Shown in pieces: positions 19,540 through 28,743 of a stretch of 64,000 nt of DNA (its first letter is position 1; each line of letters begins with the position of its first letter). This DNA comes from JAVBOD01 sp031551045. GTDB lineage: Bacteria > Bacteroidota > Bacteroidia > Bacteroidales > UBA932. The DNA lies in the NCBI GenBank assembly GCA_031551045.1, contig JAVBOD010000006.1, positions 1 to 64,000 on the forward strand, in the 5' to 3' direction. The notes under the pieces are model-generated. The model did not search any database and was not told the DNA's origin. It saw only the letters and a program-made list of their open reading frames with translations. The position numbers and the translations under genes were made by a program.

Positions 19540-20643
19540 TTATAGTTTGATGAATATCCGTTGCCGGTAAAGCACAATAGCAAAAAGGCACGTACACACT
19601 GCGAAAATAACGGCATAAGCCAGAGAAGCCCACACGTTATCGCCCAAGATAGCCGCATAAACATGGTCGTATAACCAATTTCTTAAAGACATGCCGGAGA
19701 TGGTGCGCACATGTTGCAAAGTATAGGTAAACACCGATGCCATGATGTATATAATCAACGGGTTTGTGCCGCATGCTTTAAACGGGTAAAGGCATTTTTG
19801 CGCAGCCTTTAATTCCGATAAATAGATACAAGCTGTGAAGGCAAGACAAGCCCAGCCGGCTCCGAGAAGCGCAAATGAACCGGTCCATAACGGTTTATTG
19901 ATGGGCAGAATATCATCGGCAAGTAAACCGGCGCCCAGCATAATGGCACCTAAAGTAAACAAACGTTGCATTACTACTTTCTGATTGCGGATAGTGTTTG
20001 CCAGCCAGCCGGCAAGGAATCCGAACAATACATTGGCAGCGCCGGGAATAACACCCAGCAAGCCTTCCGAATCGAAAGGAGCTATTAAATGCGGTTGTAA
20101 GTGGTGTTCGCCCACAAGGAATGCATCTATTCTTCCGGCAACATTCCCTTCTATCGTATAATCGCCGAAAATAGCTAATACCGCCCAGTGCAGTAAAATA
20201 AGTACGGCTATGGCTAAGCCTAATTTAGGAGGCGTTTTCAACCACAAGGCAATACACGCAGCCAGTCCATACACCAATGCCGCCCGTTGTAATACGCCGA
20301 ATATGCGCAGTTCGCTCCAATTGATGGTGAAAAAGGGAAAAGCGTTTAGCGCTACGCCTAATAAAAATAAATACAATGTACGTTTCCCGATTTTCCGGAA
20401 GCTTGCTTTGTTGGGTGTGCTTCCGTTTTGCTTAAACGAAAAAAATAAGGATACACCCATGGCAAAAAGAAATACCGGGAATATGATATCGGCGAAAGTG
20501 CACCCCTTCCATCCGGATAGTTGCAGTTGAGAAAAAACCTGTTCTGGCGAACCGGGATTCAGTACAATAATCATAGCAACAATCGCTATGCCGCGTAATA
20601 TATCCAACGGAGCATAGCGGAAAGGAGTCTTTGGTGTAGTCAT
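19540..20643 (-). CDS. NagX/HGSNAT-like membrane acyltransferase homologue (DUF5009 type)
   Basis: The 367-residue protein has about ten hydrophobic helices. It opens with PLDILRGIAIVAMIIVLNPG, and GWKGCTFADIIFPVFLFAMG follows, the hallmark of the heparan-alpha-glucosaminide N-acetyltransferase-like family. In HGSNAT a catalytic His stands just before the W-N-G block. Here the equivalent segment reads QLQLSGWKG without His, so transferase activity by the known route is doubtful. Its gene is followed after 2 nt by an amino-sugar kinase, matching the nag gene context of NagX proteins, suggested to act in GlcNAc use. A TATCTTTG promoter element sits just upstream. Confidence 0.8.
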   Translation of the reverse strand: MTTPKTPFRYAPLDILRGIAIVAMIIVLNPGSPEQVFSQLQLSGWKGCTFADIIFPVFLFAMGVSLFFSFKQNGSTPNKASFRKIGKRTLYLFLLGVALNAFPFFTINWSELRIFGVLQRAALVYGLAACIALWLKTPPKLGLAIAVLILLHWAVLAIFGDYTIEGNVAGRIDAFLVGEHHLQPHLIAPFDSEGLLGVIPGAANVLFGFLAGWLANTIRNQKVVMQRLFTLGAIMLGAGLLADDILPINKPLWTGSFALLGAGWACLAFTACIYLSELKAAQKCLYPFKACGTNPLIIYIMASVFTYTLQHVRTISGMSLRNWLYDHVYAAILGDNVWASLAYAVIFAVCTCLFAIVLYRQRIFIKL

Positions 20644-20663
20644 TGCTTAAAAATTAATGACCA

Positions 20664-20671
20664 CAAAGATA
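20664..20671 (-). promoter_or_regulatory. -7 promoter element for the NagX-like/kinase/recR run
   Basis: TATCTTTG on the minus strand (plus caaagata) lies 20 nt before the start of the NagX-like gene. Confidence 0.6.
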
Positions 20672-20697
20672 GTTAAAAAGGATAAAAACGGCAACGC

Positions 20698-22308
20698 TTA
20701 GTTATACAAATAACGTTTGATTTTTTGCGTAGGAGTCTTCTCAAATGAACGCGGTTGTTCTACTACTAATGTAATTCGTGAGAACTTATTGACACGGGTA
20801 TTGACATAAATATAGAGCTCTTGTTTCAGCATTTCTATTTTCTCGTTCATAGATTCATACGTTTCCGCTTTCCATTGTTCGAGCTTTTCGTAATTGAAAT
20901 GTACCAATGCTACTAATTTCCCTTTATTTTCTTGCACTAACGATTCTTGTACCATGGCATGGCCGTTGATTACCGATTCGATTTCTTCGGGATAAATATT
21001 TTCGCCGCTTGGGCCTAATATCATATTATTCAGGCGGCCTTTGATATATACGCGGTTATGCTTGTCGAGCACGCCAAGATCTTTGGTGCGGAACCATCCG
21101 TCGGGTGTGAATACTTCTTGCGTGGCCTCCGGATTCTTGTAATATCCCATCATCACGTTATCGCCTTTGACCACGATTTCTCCTTCGCCCGTCGCCGCAT
21201 TCGGGTGGTCGATGCGCAAATCCACTCCGGTAATAGCCGGCCCCGCCGATTGCCATTTTGTTTTCCAAGGCACCGCAGCAGTTAGTAACGGCGCGGTTTC
21301 CGTGAGTCCGTAGCCGATAGCGTATGGAAATTTTGCTTCCATCAGAAATTGTTCTATCACAGGATCTGTTTTGGCGCCTCCTATACCGAAAAAGTGCAAA
21401 CGTCCGCCGAATGTTTTGTAAAGTTTCCGACCGGCTATACGGTGCAATACTTTCCGGAAAGCGGGGATAGCATATATCCGGCGCATGAAAGCCGACGCCG
21501 TAAATTTCGGCAGAATACTATTACGGAAAACCTTTTCCATAATCAACGGCACGGAGAGCATCATCGTAGGGCGCACTTCTTTTAAGGCCGGCAATAGTAC
21601 GTTGGGGGTCGGTAACTTATCCAAGTAAACGACTTCGGCGCCGGTCATGAACGGTAGCAACATGCCCAACGAGCATTCATAAGTATGCGGAAGCGGCAGG
21701 ATGGATAAAAGCACATCGCTCTCATCCATTTTTTGAATGTCGAATACCATGTTTAGCTGGCGGCAGAGATTGCGGTGGCTCAACATCACTCCCTTCGGCG
21801 TACCGGTAGTGCCCGATGTATAAATTATAACCGCCAGGTCGTTTGTTTCGACGTTGGCCGGAGTCGCCTTTTGATTTTCCGGCGCAGCATACAGCACCGA
21901 GAAATCGTCTATACATACAATCAACTTGAATTGTTGCTTGATAGTGTCGGTGAGTTTTGGCAGCAATTTTTTCGATACAAAAATGGCTTTCGCTTCGGAG
22001 TGTTGTAAAATGATTTCTATCTCGCACTCCGAAAAGTCTGTCAGCAAGGGTACAGCCACGCGCCCGGTAGTAGTAACCGCAAAGTAAACGACCGCCCAAT
22101 GAGGTAAGTTTTGGCTCAGGATGGCAACTTTATCGCCTTTTTCCAAACCGGACAAACTCATAATAGATGTTAGTTTCTCTACTTTTCTGGCAAACGCCCC
22201 ATAGCTCATTCCTTCGCCTTTAAAGGTGGAGGACACTTGCTTGTTTGCATAGTGATGAACGCTATACTCGTATAATTCGCACAGCGTCGTATAATTGTAT
22301 TTATTCAT
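20698..22308 (-). CDS. Long-chain fatty acid--CoA ligase-like AMP-forming enzyme
   Basis: The 536-residue adenylate-forming enzyme activates a carboxylic acid to acyl-AMP and then acyl-CoA. The A3 motif is VIIYTSGTTGTPKGVMLSHRN, the A5 motif is GYGLTETAPLL and the A7 motif is GWFRTKDLGVLD. The C-terminal lysine motif lies in PTQKIKRYLYN. The ATG at 22306-22308 gives the start MNKYNYTTLCELYEYS; the longer frame relies on a GTG next to the promoter element. It has its own promoter. Chain-length preference cannot be read; fatty-acid activation for membrane lipids is the usual role. Confidence 0.9.
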   Translation of the reverse strand: MNKYNYTTLCELYEYSVHHYANKQVSSTFKGEGMSYGAFARKVEKLTSIMSLSGLEKGDKVAILSQNLPHWAVVYFAVTTTGRVAVPLLTDFSECEIEIILQHSEAKAIFVSKKLLPKLTDTIKQQFKLIVCIDDFSVLYAAPENQKATPANVETNDLAVIIYTSGTTGTPKGVMLSHRNLCRQLNMVFDIQKMDESDVLLSILPLPHTYECSLGMLLPFMTGAEVVYLDKLPTPNVLLPALKEVRPTMMLSVPLIMEKVFRNSILPKFTASAFMRRIYAIPAFRKVLHRIAGRKLYKTFGGRLHFFGIGGAKTDPVIEQFLMEAKFPYAIGYGLTETAPLLTAAVPWKTKWQSAGPAITGVDLRIDHPNAATGEGEIVVKGDNVMMGYYKNPEATQEVFTPDGWFRTKDLGVLDKHNRVYIKGRLNNMILGPSGENIYPEEIESVINGHAMVQESLVQENKGKLVALVHFNYEKLEQWKAETYESMNEKIEMLKQELYIYVNTRVNKFSRITLVVEQPRSFEKTPTQKIKRYLYN

Positions 22309-22324
22309 TCGTTTTAAAATCACA

Positions 22325-22332
22325 CAAAGGTA
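22325..22332 (-). promoter_or_regulatory. -7 promoter element for the acyl-CoA ligase
   Basis: TACCTTTG on the minus strand lies 16 nt before the ATG at 22308. Confidence 0.6.
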
Positions 22333-22471
22333 AGTATATATTTTACAGTGTCGCTTTACACGGTGTTAATTTATATACCGCCCTTTCCATTTTAGACATT
22401 TAATGCTTAAAAAAGATTAATCAGCAGTGCTATATGCGGAAAAATGAGTAAATTGCGAAAAATTTTATAGA

Positions 22472-22717
22472 ATGGAATGTCGAGAAGGTTGTGCCGCTTG
22501 TTGTATTGTACTATCAATATCTTCGCCGATTCCCGGAATGCCCGATGGGAAACCGAGAGGCGTTCCCTGCATTCATCTTACAGGCGATTTGAAATGCGAT
22601 TTATGGGGAAGCCCCGACCGACCGCGAGTATGCAATAACTATATGCCCGAAGAACTTTTCTGTGGTGAAAACCGCGAACAAGCTTTTCATATTTTAGAAA
22701 GTCTGTACGACAATTAG
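22472..22717 (+). CDS. YkgJ-family cysteine cluster protein
   Basis: The 81-residue cytoplasmic protein has clustered cysteines: CREGCAACC at the N-terminus, CIHL, KCDLWG, RVCNNY and a late Cys. This is the pattern of the YkgJ/UPF0153 zinc- or iron-binding family, whose role is unknown. It is short but has the complete Cys set. It stands alone between divergent or convergent neighbours and ends 24 nt before the MFS stop. Confidence 0.85.
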   Translation: MECREGCAACCIVLSISSPIPGMPDGKPRGVPCIHLTGDLKCDLWGSPDRPRVCNNYMPEELFCGENREQAFHILESLYDN

Positions 22718-22741
22718 CGCTTGTTTAAAAACGATTTGAAT

Positions 22742-24124
22742 TCATTTCTTTCGTTTTTTGGTACGTTGCGCCGAAGCATATACTCCTAATACGCATAAGG
22801 CCGCAAAAATGATGAAAGTAATGTGAAGGCTTTCCAAAAAAGCGGGATAGTTGCCGGGTTGGATTTTCTGCTCGCCTAATTTAAGTGCAAGGGCCATCCC
22901 TGCAATTCCCATACTGAATGCTTGCCCTGCAAGCCGCATGGTTCCTGTGGTTGCCGAGGCTTGCCCGTAATACTTTTTATCCACCGAACTCATAATAACA
23001 TTGGTGTTGGGAGAAGAGAAGATGCCGAAACCGATACCCAGCACTACCAATAAAATAATAATAAAAGCAACAGGCGTAGTAGCGGTTATAAATGCCATCC
23101 CTATCAAGCCAACTGTAATAATAACCATGCCTAATGTGGCTAAACGCGAAGGCGGTATTTTGTCGGATAACCGGCCGGCAAATACGGAAAACACAGCCTG
23201 AATACAAGCTTGTGAAATCAAAATAAACCCTGCATGACGGGCATCGTATCCTCGAACATATTGTAAATACAAGCTCAGCATAAAAGCTATAGCCGAGGTC
23301 GCGGCGTAATTTATGAGAGCTGAGAGCGAGGAAAACGCAAATACACGGTTTCCGCTGAAAATTTTTATATCGAGTATCGGGGCGCTGCAGCGCTGTTCGT
23401 ATAGTATGAATCCTATGAGCCCCAGCATACCGATAGCCAGCCAACAGAAGCCTTTTATTTGAGGTAAATTACTAAATCCGTATATCAATCCGAAAAGCCC
23501 CACGCCATATACGACACTTCCCACAAAGTCGAATTTTTCCCCTTTTGCTTCAATCCACTCAGCCTTCATGATGATGCGAGACAATATAACCACCACCAAG
23601 CCAACAGTTCCACATACGAAAAACAAACTTTGCCAACCGAAATAATGTGTCAGTAATCCGCCGAGAAATGGGCCGGCAGCTAAGGATGTATATACGGTTG
23701 CTACGTTTATCCCCATGGCTCTTCCGCGTTGTTGCGGAGGAAAAACGGACGTGAGGATGGCCATGCTGGTACCGAACATCATGGCGCTGCCCAGGCCGGC
23801 CATAAAACGCAATCCGATAAGAATATCGCCCGTAGGAGCGAAACCGCATAATATAGTGCACACAGAAAAACATAGAACGCCCCATTCAAACACTTTTCTA
23901 CGTCCCAATAAGTCGGCTACACGGGCAAAAGGGACTTGGAAAATGGCTGTGGATATAAGGTAAATCGTATTCATCCATGCTAAAGTAACAGCATTCATCG
24001 AAAAAGCTGCTTCAATTTTGGGTAATGCGAGATTAATGGACGAGCCCATAAAAGGGACTAAAAAGGAAGCTATACAAAGTACCAATAGTATTTTTTGAGG
24101 ATGAATCTGAGAATTGTTGTCCAT
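22742..24124 (-). CDS. MFS transporter, drug:H+ antiporter (DHA2-like)
   Basis: The 460-residue integral membrane protein of the major facilitator superfamily has the loop 2-3 motif RVADLLGRRKVFEWG and, in the second half, GRLSDKIPPSRLATLG. About 14 hydrophobic segments fit the EmrB/QacA-like group. It ends with a basic tail (QRTKKRKK). The ATG at 24122-24124 (MDNNSQ) was preferred over an upstream start lying in the TATCTTTG promoter element. Substrate unknown; multidrug or metabolite efflux is the usual family role. Confidence 0.88.
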   Translation of the reverse strand: MDNNSQIHPQKILLVLCIASFLVPFMGSSINLALPKIEAAFSMNAVTLAWMNTIYLISTAIFQVPFARVADLLGRRKVFEWGVLCFSVCTILCGFAPTGDILIGLRFMAGLGSAMMFGTSMAILTSVFPPQQRGRAMGINVATVYTSLAAGPFLGGLLTHYFGWQSLFFVCGTVGLVVVILSRIIMKAEWIEAKGEKFDFVGSVVYGVGLFGLIYGFSNLPQIKGFCWLAIGMLGLIGFILYEQRCSAPILDIKIFSGNRVFAFSSLSALINYAATSAIAFMLSLYLQYVRGYDARHAGFILISQACIQAVFSVFAGRLSDKIPPSRLATLGMVIITVGLIGMAFITATTPVAFIIILLVVLGIGFGIFSSPNTNVIMSSVDKKYYGQASATTGTMRLAGQAFSMGIAGMALALKLGEQKIQPGNYPAFLESLHITFIIFAALCVLGVYASAQRTKKRKK

Positions 24125-24148
24125 GTTGATGATTGTTACAAAAGCGTA

Positions 24149-24156
24149 CAAAGATA
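24149..24156 (-). promoter_or_regulatory. -7 promoter element for the MFS gene
   Basis: TATCTTTG on the minus strand lies 24 nt upstream of the MFS ATG. Confidence 0.6.
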
Positions 24157-24316
24157 TAATTTTTTAGTTCATAGAATTATTAATGAAGGAAGGGATAGAG
24201 GATGCGCGTTTATTTTTTTCTGTTAAGAGCATGTTTGGCCATTTAAAGTGGTATGAAATTTGTTTGACTTTCCAAAATATAATAATTATATATTTCAATT
24301 TTAAATCCAACGTATT

Positions 24317-24766
24317 ATGAAAAAGACTGTATTGTGTGTTCTCGGAGCTATGGCATTAATGCTGAGTTCTTGTGTTAAGAATGACGCCGCTTTGGTGAAA
24401 GAAACGGCTGAAAAGTTTTTGACGGCTATTGTTGCCGGTGATTTGACTACCGCTAAAACATTGGTAACTCCGGCTACCTCTGAAAAATGGGGAGAAACGG
24501 CTGAATTTTTAGAAATGGTAATGTTGCCTGAAATAAAAGCTGCTATCCAATCGGCTGCCACTAAAGTAACCGATGTGAAAGTAGAAGGAGAAACGGCACA
24601 GGCCACTGTAGCTGTAGCCATTCCTTCGGTAGTAGGAGAAATTAGCATATTGCATTTTCTGAAACAGGGAGACCAATGGCTCGTGAATGAACCCGGTGTT
24701 CTTGTAGTGAATGTTATTGAAAGAAATGTTGTTGTGATGGATGCCGATAGCACTGTTACGAAATAA
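24317..24766 (+). CDS. Small lipoprotein with DUF4878/NTF2-like fold
   Basis: The 149-residue predicted lipoprotein has signal MKKTVLCVLGAMALMLSSC with Cys at residue 19. After it comes VKETAEKFLTAIVAGDLTTAKTLVTP and a beta-rich half (VTDVKVEGETAQATVAVAIP, GDQWLVNEPGVLVVNVI). That is the layout of DUF4878-like lumazine-binding/NTF2 folds. It is monocistronic, followed at once by a strong hairpin terminator. Function unknown. Confidence 0.7.
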   Translation: MKKTVLCVLGAMALMLSSCVKNDAALVKETAEKFLTAIVAGDLTTAKTLVTPATSEKWGETAEFLEMVMLPEIKAAIQSAATKVTDVKVEGETAQATVAVAIPSVVGEISILHFLKQGDQWLVNEPGVLVVNVIERNVVVMDADSTVTK

Positions 24767-24780
24767 AGTGTGTGTTTAAA

Positions 24781-24830
24781 TTCATAAAAGAAGCCATTGA
24801 GATAAAAAACTCAATGGCTTCTTTTATGAA
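24781..24830. terminator. Strong bidirectional hairpin terminator
   Basis: A perfect 21-bp inverted repeat (24781-24801 and 24810-24830, loop ataaaaaa) has an A-run on one side and a T-run on the other. It lies between the + strand lipoprotein gene and the - strand DUF6599 gene, so it can serve both. Confidence 0.9.
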
Positions 24831-24867
24831 TTCGAAAAAGTGTGGAAAAATGAGGAAATAAATGATT

Positions 24868-25608
24868 TTAATCGTAGATTCCACAGCAAAGCAAATAGTT
24901 TTCTCCTTGTTGAAGGACTTGTCCGGGAGATATTTTTGACAAAAGTTTTGCACCATCACCGGCATGAGCATATTGAATCAGGCAACAGGTGCCTTTCTCC
25001 GATAAGCCTTGCCAAACTTCATATTCTTTTAGTGGCTCCAGCAGCGACGATAGTTCCGGACTTATCGCAAAAGCGCCGAGCGGGCCCCGTGCATATTTTA
25101 AATTACCGGAATAAGGTGTTTTCAAAAAATGCAGTTGTTCCGGGATCGTTAACTTTTCCTCATTTTGTATATTCATACACTGTTGAAGCAATTTTTCCGC
25201 ACCTTTTCGGGCAGCACTTGTTCCCGAAGGAAAGACAATAGAAATATAATTATTTCCAACCGCCGCCTGTAGTTGATATTTCGAGAGGCAATCGAAGGCG
25301 CCTAACGAATCGGTACGAAGGCACTTGAAAGTGTGTATGGAATAAATACCGAATGCATCGGTAGGAGAGGGCATCCGGTAGATTTCAATCGTGTATTCCT
25401 CGTTGTTATATACCGCATCGACAACTTTTAATTCCTGAAAACCATATTCCAGAAATAATTCGGAACCGCCGTTCATAAAACCGTATAAGGCCGCACCGGT
25501 GAATGTCCGCTCGCGGTTGACTTGCACATCGCTTGTGAAAAGCTGCGCGGTTGCCGGATATACGAGAAAGAGCCCGAGCAATAATATGATGAATGATTTG
25601 GTTTGCAC
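24868..25608 (-). CDS. DUF6599-family exported protein
   Basis: The 246-residue protein has a cleavable signal peptide (LLLGLFLVYPATAQ, cut near residue 21). Conserved-looking blocks are LYGFMNGGSELFLEYGFQEL and IEIYRMPSPTDAFGIYS, the pattern of DUF6599, a family of unknown function. Its gene follows a DUF362 gene by 40 nt on the same strand, so the two probably form an operon and may act together in the periplasm. No catalytic residues can be assigned. Confidence 0.7.
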   Translation of the reverse strand: MQTKSFIILLLGLFLVYPATAQLFTSDVQVNRERTFTGAALYGFMNGGSELFLEYGFQELKVVDAVYNNEEYTIEIYRMPSPTDAFGIYSIHTFKCLRTDSLGAFDCLSKYQLQAAVGNNYISIVFPSGTSAARKGAEKLLQQCMNIQNEEKLTIPEQLHFLKTPYSGNLKYARGPLGAFAISPELSSLLEPLKEYEVWQGLSEKGTCCLIQYAHAGDGAKLLSKISPGQVLQQGENYLLCCGIYD

Positions 25609-25648
25609 GTGGTGTTTACGCTAAATTTATAGTTCTTGTGAAATTCTT

Positions 25649-26797
25649 TTACACTTCCAACAACTCAATCTTGCTCCTGTCGGACACACCCAAGCCGAGT
25701 TCCTGAGCCATGTCTATAAAACGGCTTGCGCTGGGTTTGTCGGTAGTTTGTTTTCCTTCTTCGATGCGTTTGCCAACCACTATTTCGTGCCCGATTCTAT
25801 CTACGGCCACCGGGTCGGTGCCTACCAACATGGTGTTGTATTGGCAGATGAATTGTGCGTTAGCTGCCGGGCCGCCATCAAAACAACCGATAAAACCGTC
25901 CACAATGTTGAGCACCACCTTGTCGCGCAAGGGCGGAAAAGCACACGCATACGCGCAGGTCTCGTGCCACAGCGCCTGATGCAAGCGCCCCGTATTACTC
26001 AAGGCGCCGAATGCCAGATTTTTCAGGCACAACGTAACGGTCGCTCCGGCATTTTTCAGAATCGGGACATTAATAATTTTGGTCACTTGCTGCGTACACA
26101 CGTTGCCGAAATAAGAATATTTTCCGCCATTCACCATAAACGGCATGGTATAGGCATCGTATTCGCCTTCCACGTCGGCATAAAAATAATGGCCTTTGTC
26201 GATGCGTTTTTCGCTGTACAGTTTTCCATCGCTATCGAAATAACCGCCGTTCGCATCTTCGCATTCGGTGCCGGTAATCGTAATGCCCGGATAGTTTTCG
26301 GCCGTGTAACCGGTTTCGTGCAATTGCATTTCGCGGCGGTCCCAAATCACGATATTTTTACGGGGAATGCCCGCTTCTTCCAATTGTTTAATAATCGATT
26401 GCGTAACAGCATGCGAAGTCGTCAATAGCTTTCCGGCCACCGGATTTACTTTCAGCCCAATCACATCGTCCGGCCCGACAAATTGGAGCCAGGCCTGTGC
26501 CAGTGTAGCCGCGCCGGTGAGTTTCAGCATGCATGATTGTAGCATGTCGTAAGCGGCCTGTTCCGAAGGCTTGCCATCTATTACGCAATGCTCGTTATAT
26601 GCTTTCACCACTTTCCCCGGATATTTCCCCGGCATGGAATCCTTGGTACGCGGAATAGCCATAGCATCGGCAATATTTGTAGTCGGTTTATCGTCGGCAG
26701 CAACCAAGCCGGCCGATTTGGCGGCACCCACAACAGGAGCCAGCGCTACTCCCAGGCTGCCGGTAGTAAGCACTTTGAAAAATTTTCTTCTGAACAT
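25649..26797 (-). CDS. DUF362-domain protein, probably exported
   Basis: The 382-residue protein begins MFRRKFFKVLTTGSLGVALAP, a signal with paired arginines that could use the Tat route. The DUF362 domain is recognised by FVGPDDVIGLKVNP, GIPRKNIVIWDR, INVPILKNAGATVTLCLKNLAFG and TMLVGTDPVAVDRIG. DUF362 proteins are of uncertain role and some are fused to ferredoxin domains; none is seen here. Four Cys lie in the middle region (including CAYACAF). It is first gene of a two-gene unit with DUF6599, with a TATATTTG element upstream. Confidence 0.85.
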   Translation of the reverse strand: MFRRKFFKVLTTGSLGVALAPVVGAAKSAGLVAADDKPTTNIADAMAIPRTKDSMPGKYPGKVVKAYNEHCVIDGKPSEQAAYDMLQSCMLKLTGAATLAQAWLQFVGPDDVIGLKVNPVAGKLLTTSHAVTQSIIKQLEEAGIPRKNIVIWDRREMQLHETGYTAENYPGITITGTECEDANGGYFDSDGKLYSEKRIDKGHYFYADVEGEYDAYTMPFMVNGGKYSYFGNVCTQQVTKIINVPILKNAGATVTLCLKNLAFGALSNTGRLHQALWHETCAYACAFPPLRDKVVLNIVDGFIGCFDGGPAANAQFICQYNTMLVGTDPVAVDRIGHEIVVGKRIEEGKQTTDKPSASRFIDMAQELGLGVSDRSKIELLEV

Positions 26798-26832
26798 GGC
26801 AAATAAATTTAAGGTGAAAGATTTATATCGTA

Positions 26833-26840
26833 CAAATATA
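26833..26840 (-). promoter_or_regulatory. -7 promoter element for DUF362/DUF6599
   Basis: TATATTTG on the minus strand lies 35 nt upstream of the DUF362 gene. Confidence 0.5.
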
Positions 26841-26951
26841 GTTAAAAAATTAAGGATTGTTTAAATTTCTATAAAAATGATTTAGAGGGCGCGGATTCAA
26901 AGAAAACATAAACAACTTTTATATCTGATAATTGAATTTTCTGTTTCTGAA

Positions 26952-26985
26952 AGATTTGACAAATTTTTAAAAATTTGTCAAATCT
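26952..26985. repeat. Palindrome, family C (copy 2)
   Basis: A perfect 34-bp palindrome without loop has arm agatttgacaaattttt. The same core as at 670-702. The rest of the gene-free stretch 26798-27155 holds only promoter elements of the flanking genes. Confidence 0.8.
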
Positions 26986-27099
26986 AAGTAAATCAAAGTT
27001 AACACCAGCAGAGGTTGATTTTGCTTGTGAAGTTTAAGAAGAAACGCGATAATTCCCCGTCGTTGTAAAGCCGCTATACGATGAATTACGCACAAATCC

Positions 27100-27130
27100 T
27101 TTGAAAAAAGAATATTTTTTGTTATTTTTG
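27100..27130 (+). promoter_or_regulatory. Promoter of cbpA (-33 and -7 elements)
   Basis: TTTG at 27100-27103 and TATTTTTG at 27123-27130 are separated by 19 nt, the usual Bacteroidota spacing. The cbpA ATG is at 27156. Confidence 0.6.
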
Positions 27131-27155
27131 CAGTTAGCAGATAAGAAAGGAACAT

Positions 27156-28085
27156 ATGGCGTTTATTGATTATTATAGTATTTTAGGCCTTGATCGCAAT
27201 GCTTCGGACGCGGACATTAAAAAGGCCTACCGGAAATTGGCACGCAAATATCACCCCGATGTGAACCAGCATAATCCGGAAGCACAAGCCAAATTTCAAC
27301 AGATAAATGAAGCGAACGAAGTATTGAGTGATCCCGAAAAACGCAAGAAGTACGATGCGTATGGCGAAAATTGGAAACATGGCGAAGAGTACGAAAAAGC
27401 GCGGCAATATCAATCGCAGCACGGTGGATTTGCCGATTTCTCTAACTTCGGTGGCGCCGGTGATGGAAATTACCGGTATGAATTTTCGGGCAGCGATTTC
27501 GGAAGTGGCTTTTCCGATTTTTTCGAAAATCTTTTCGGAAGCGGCGTACATTCCGAAGGGCGGAGGCGCACTGCCGGTTATAAAGGCAGCGACTATCAGG
27601 CCGAGTTGCATATGGGTTTGCGCGATGCGGCAACAACACAGAAACAAACCCTGAATGTAAACGGGAAAAATATCCGCATCACAGTGCCGGCCGGTATTGC
27701 CGACGGGCAGGTGATTAAATTGTCCGGACACGGCGCTCCCGGCATGAACGGCGGCCCCAACGGCGATTTGTATATTACGTTCATCATCGGGAAAGACCCG
27801 CATTTCGAGCGGCGAGGCGATGATTTATACACAACGGTTCCCTTGAATTTATACACGGCGGTGCTGGGTGGCGAAATAACGGTGGACACGCTGGACGGAA
27901 AAGTGAAGCTAAACGTGCAACCGGAAACACAAAACGGCGCGAAAATTCGCCTGAAAGGAAAAGGTTTTCCGGTGTATAAAAAAGACGGGCAATCCGGCGA
28001 TTTGTTAGTAACCTATACCATCGATATTCCTAAAAATCTCACGGAAAAACAAAAAGAATTATTCCGGCAATTGGCAAACTCTTAA
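27156..28085 (+). CDS. cbpA: DnaJ-family co-chaperone, CbpA type
   Basis: The 309-residue J-protein has an N-terminal J domain with the Hsp70-stimulating HPD in YHPDVN (about residues 33-38). A Gly/Phe-rich linker follows (residues about 85-125), then two DnaJ C-terminal substrate-binding domains ([32 protein letters not shown] block). The zinc-finger repeats of DnaJ itself are absent, which is the CbpA layout. The next gene overlaps by one base and encodes a CbpM-type modulator, confirming the assignment. Confidence 0.92.
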   Translation: MAFIDYYSILGLDRNASDADIKKAYRKLARKYHPDVNQHNPEAQAKFQQINEANEVLSDPEKRKKYDAYGENWKHGEEYEKARQYQSQHGGFADFSNFGGAGDGNYRYEFSGSDFGSGFSDFFENLFGSGVHSEGRRRTAGYKGSDYQAELHMGLRDAATTQKQTLNVNGKNIRITVPAGIADGQVIKLSGHGAPGMNGGPNGDLYITFIIGKDPHFERRGDDLYTTVPLNLYTAVLGGEITVDTLDGKVKLNVQPETQNGAKIRLKGKGFPVYKKDGQSGDLLVTYTIDIPKNLTEKQKELFRQLANS

Positions 28086-28414
28086 TGCTGACAATTATGG
28101 AAAGAGAATTAATATTACTTAGCGAATACTGCGAAAACAGCCGCATAGAACTCGATTTTTTAGTACGTCTGGAAGAAGAAGGGCTGATTGAAATAGAAGT
28201 ACACGACCAAACGAAATATCTGCCACTGTCGCAACTCAGCGAACTGGAATTATTTGCCCGCCTGCATTATGACCTTTCCGTGAATATCGAGGGAATTGAT
28301 ATTATCCGTAATCTTCTGGCACGAATTCGCACCATGGAGCAGGAGTTGGGTAAACTACAACGGCAAATAGGTATGGATTATCTTTTCGAACAAAAGTCCC
28401 CGGAATTTATGTAA
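28085..28414 (+). CDS. cbpM: Chaperone modulator CbpM-like
   Basis: The 109-residue protein overlaps the cbpA stop by one base (TAATG), implying translational coupling. It has a MerR-like winged-helix pattern: LVRLEEEGLIEIE, LSQLSELELFARLHYDLSVN, IEGIDIIRNLLARIRTMEQEL. CbpM binds the J domain of CbpA and inhibits it. The start could also be the ATG four codons in (MERELILL). Confidence 0.85.
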   Translation: MLTIMERELILLSEYCENSRIELDFLVRLEEEGLIEIEVHDQTKYLPLSQLSELELFARLHYDLSVNIEGIDIIRNLLARIRTMEQELGKLQRQIGMDYLFEQKSPEFM

Positions 28415-28452
28415 GAAATTGTTTAAATTTGTCAATAGCGTTTGTTATGGAA

Positions 28453-28588
28453 GGCTGTTCAGAAAATCAAAAACACATTAAACGCAAAGGCGCTAAGAGT
28501 TTATACAAAGAGCCAAAAGTTTGAATGGGATGATTTTAAACTTCGCGGGCTTTGTGCTCTTCGCGGTTAAAATGCTTTTGGAACAGCC
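28453..28588. repeat. Miniature inverted-end element, family E
   Basis: A 136-bp stretch is bounded by ggctgttc and gaacagcc. Internal inverted homology: aacgcaaaggcgctaagag against cttcgcgggctttgtgctct and tcgcggttaaaa. A related word (accgctaagttcgcaaag) is at 50379-50396. It lies in the gene-free stretch 28415-28743, where nothing coding is seen. Confidence 0.55.
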
Positions 28589-28743
28589 TCGTGTTATTTC
28601 GTATTTTTAGTGGTTAACATGGCTTTGGGGGCAGCCTCATGATAGCTGTGAAAGAGAACGCGACCATCACCGGAATTTGCATATATTGGTTTGAAAATGT
28701 AAATTTGTAGTAAAATAATTAATCTCCTGAAACCGTTACAATA

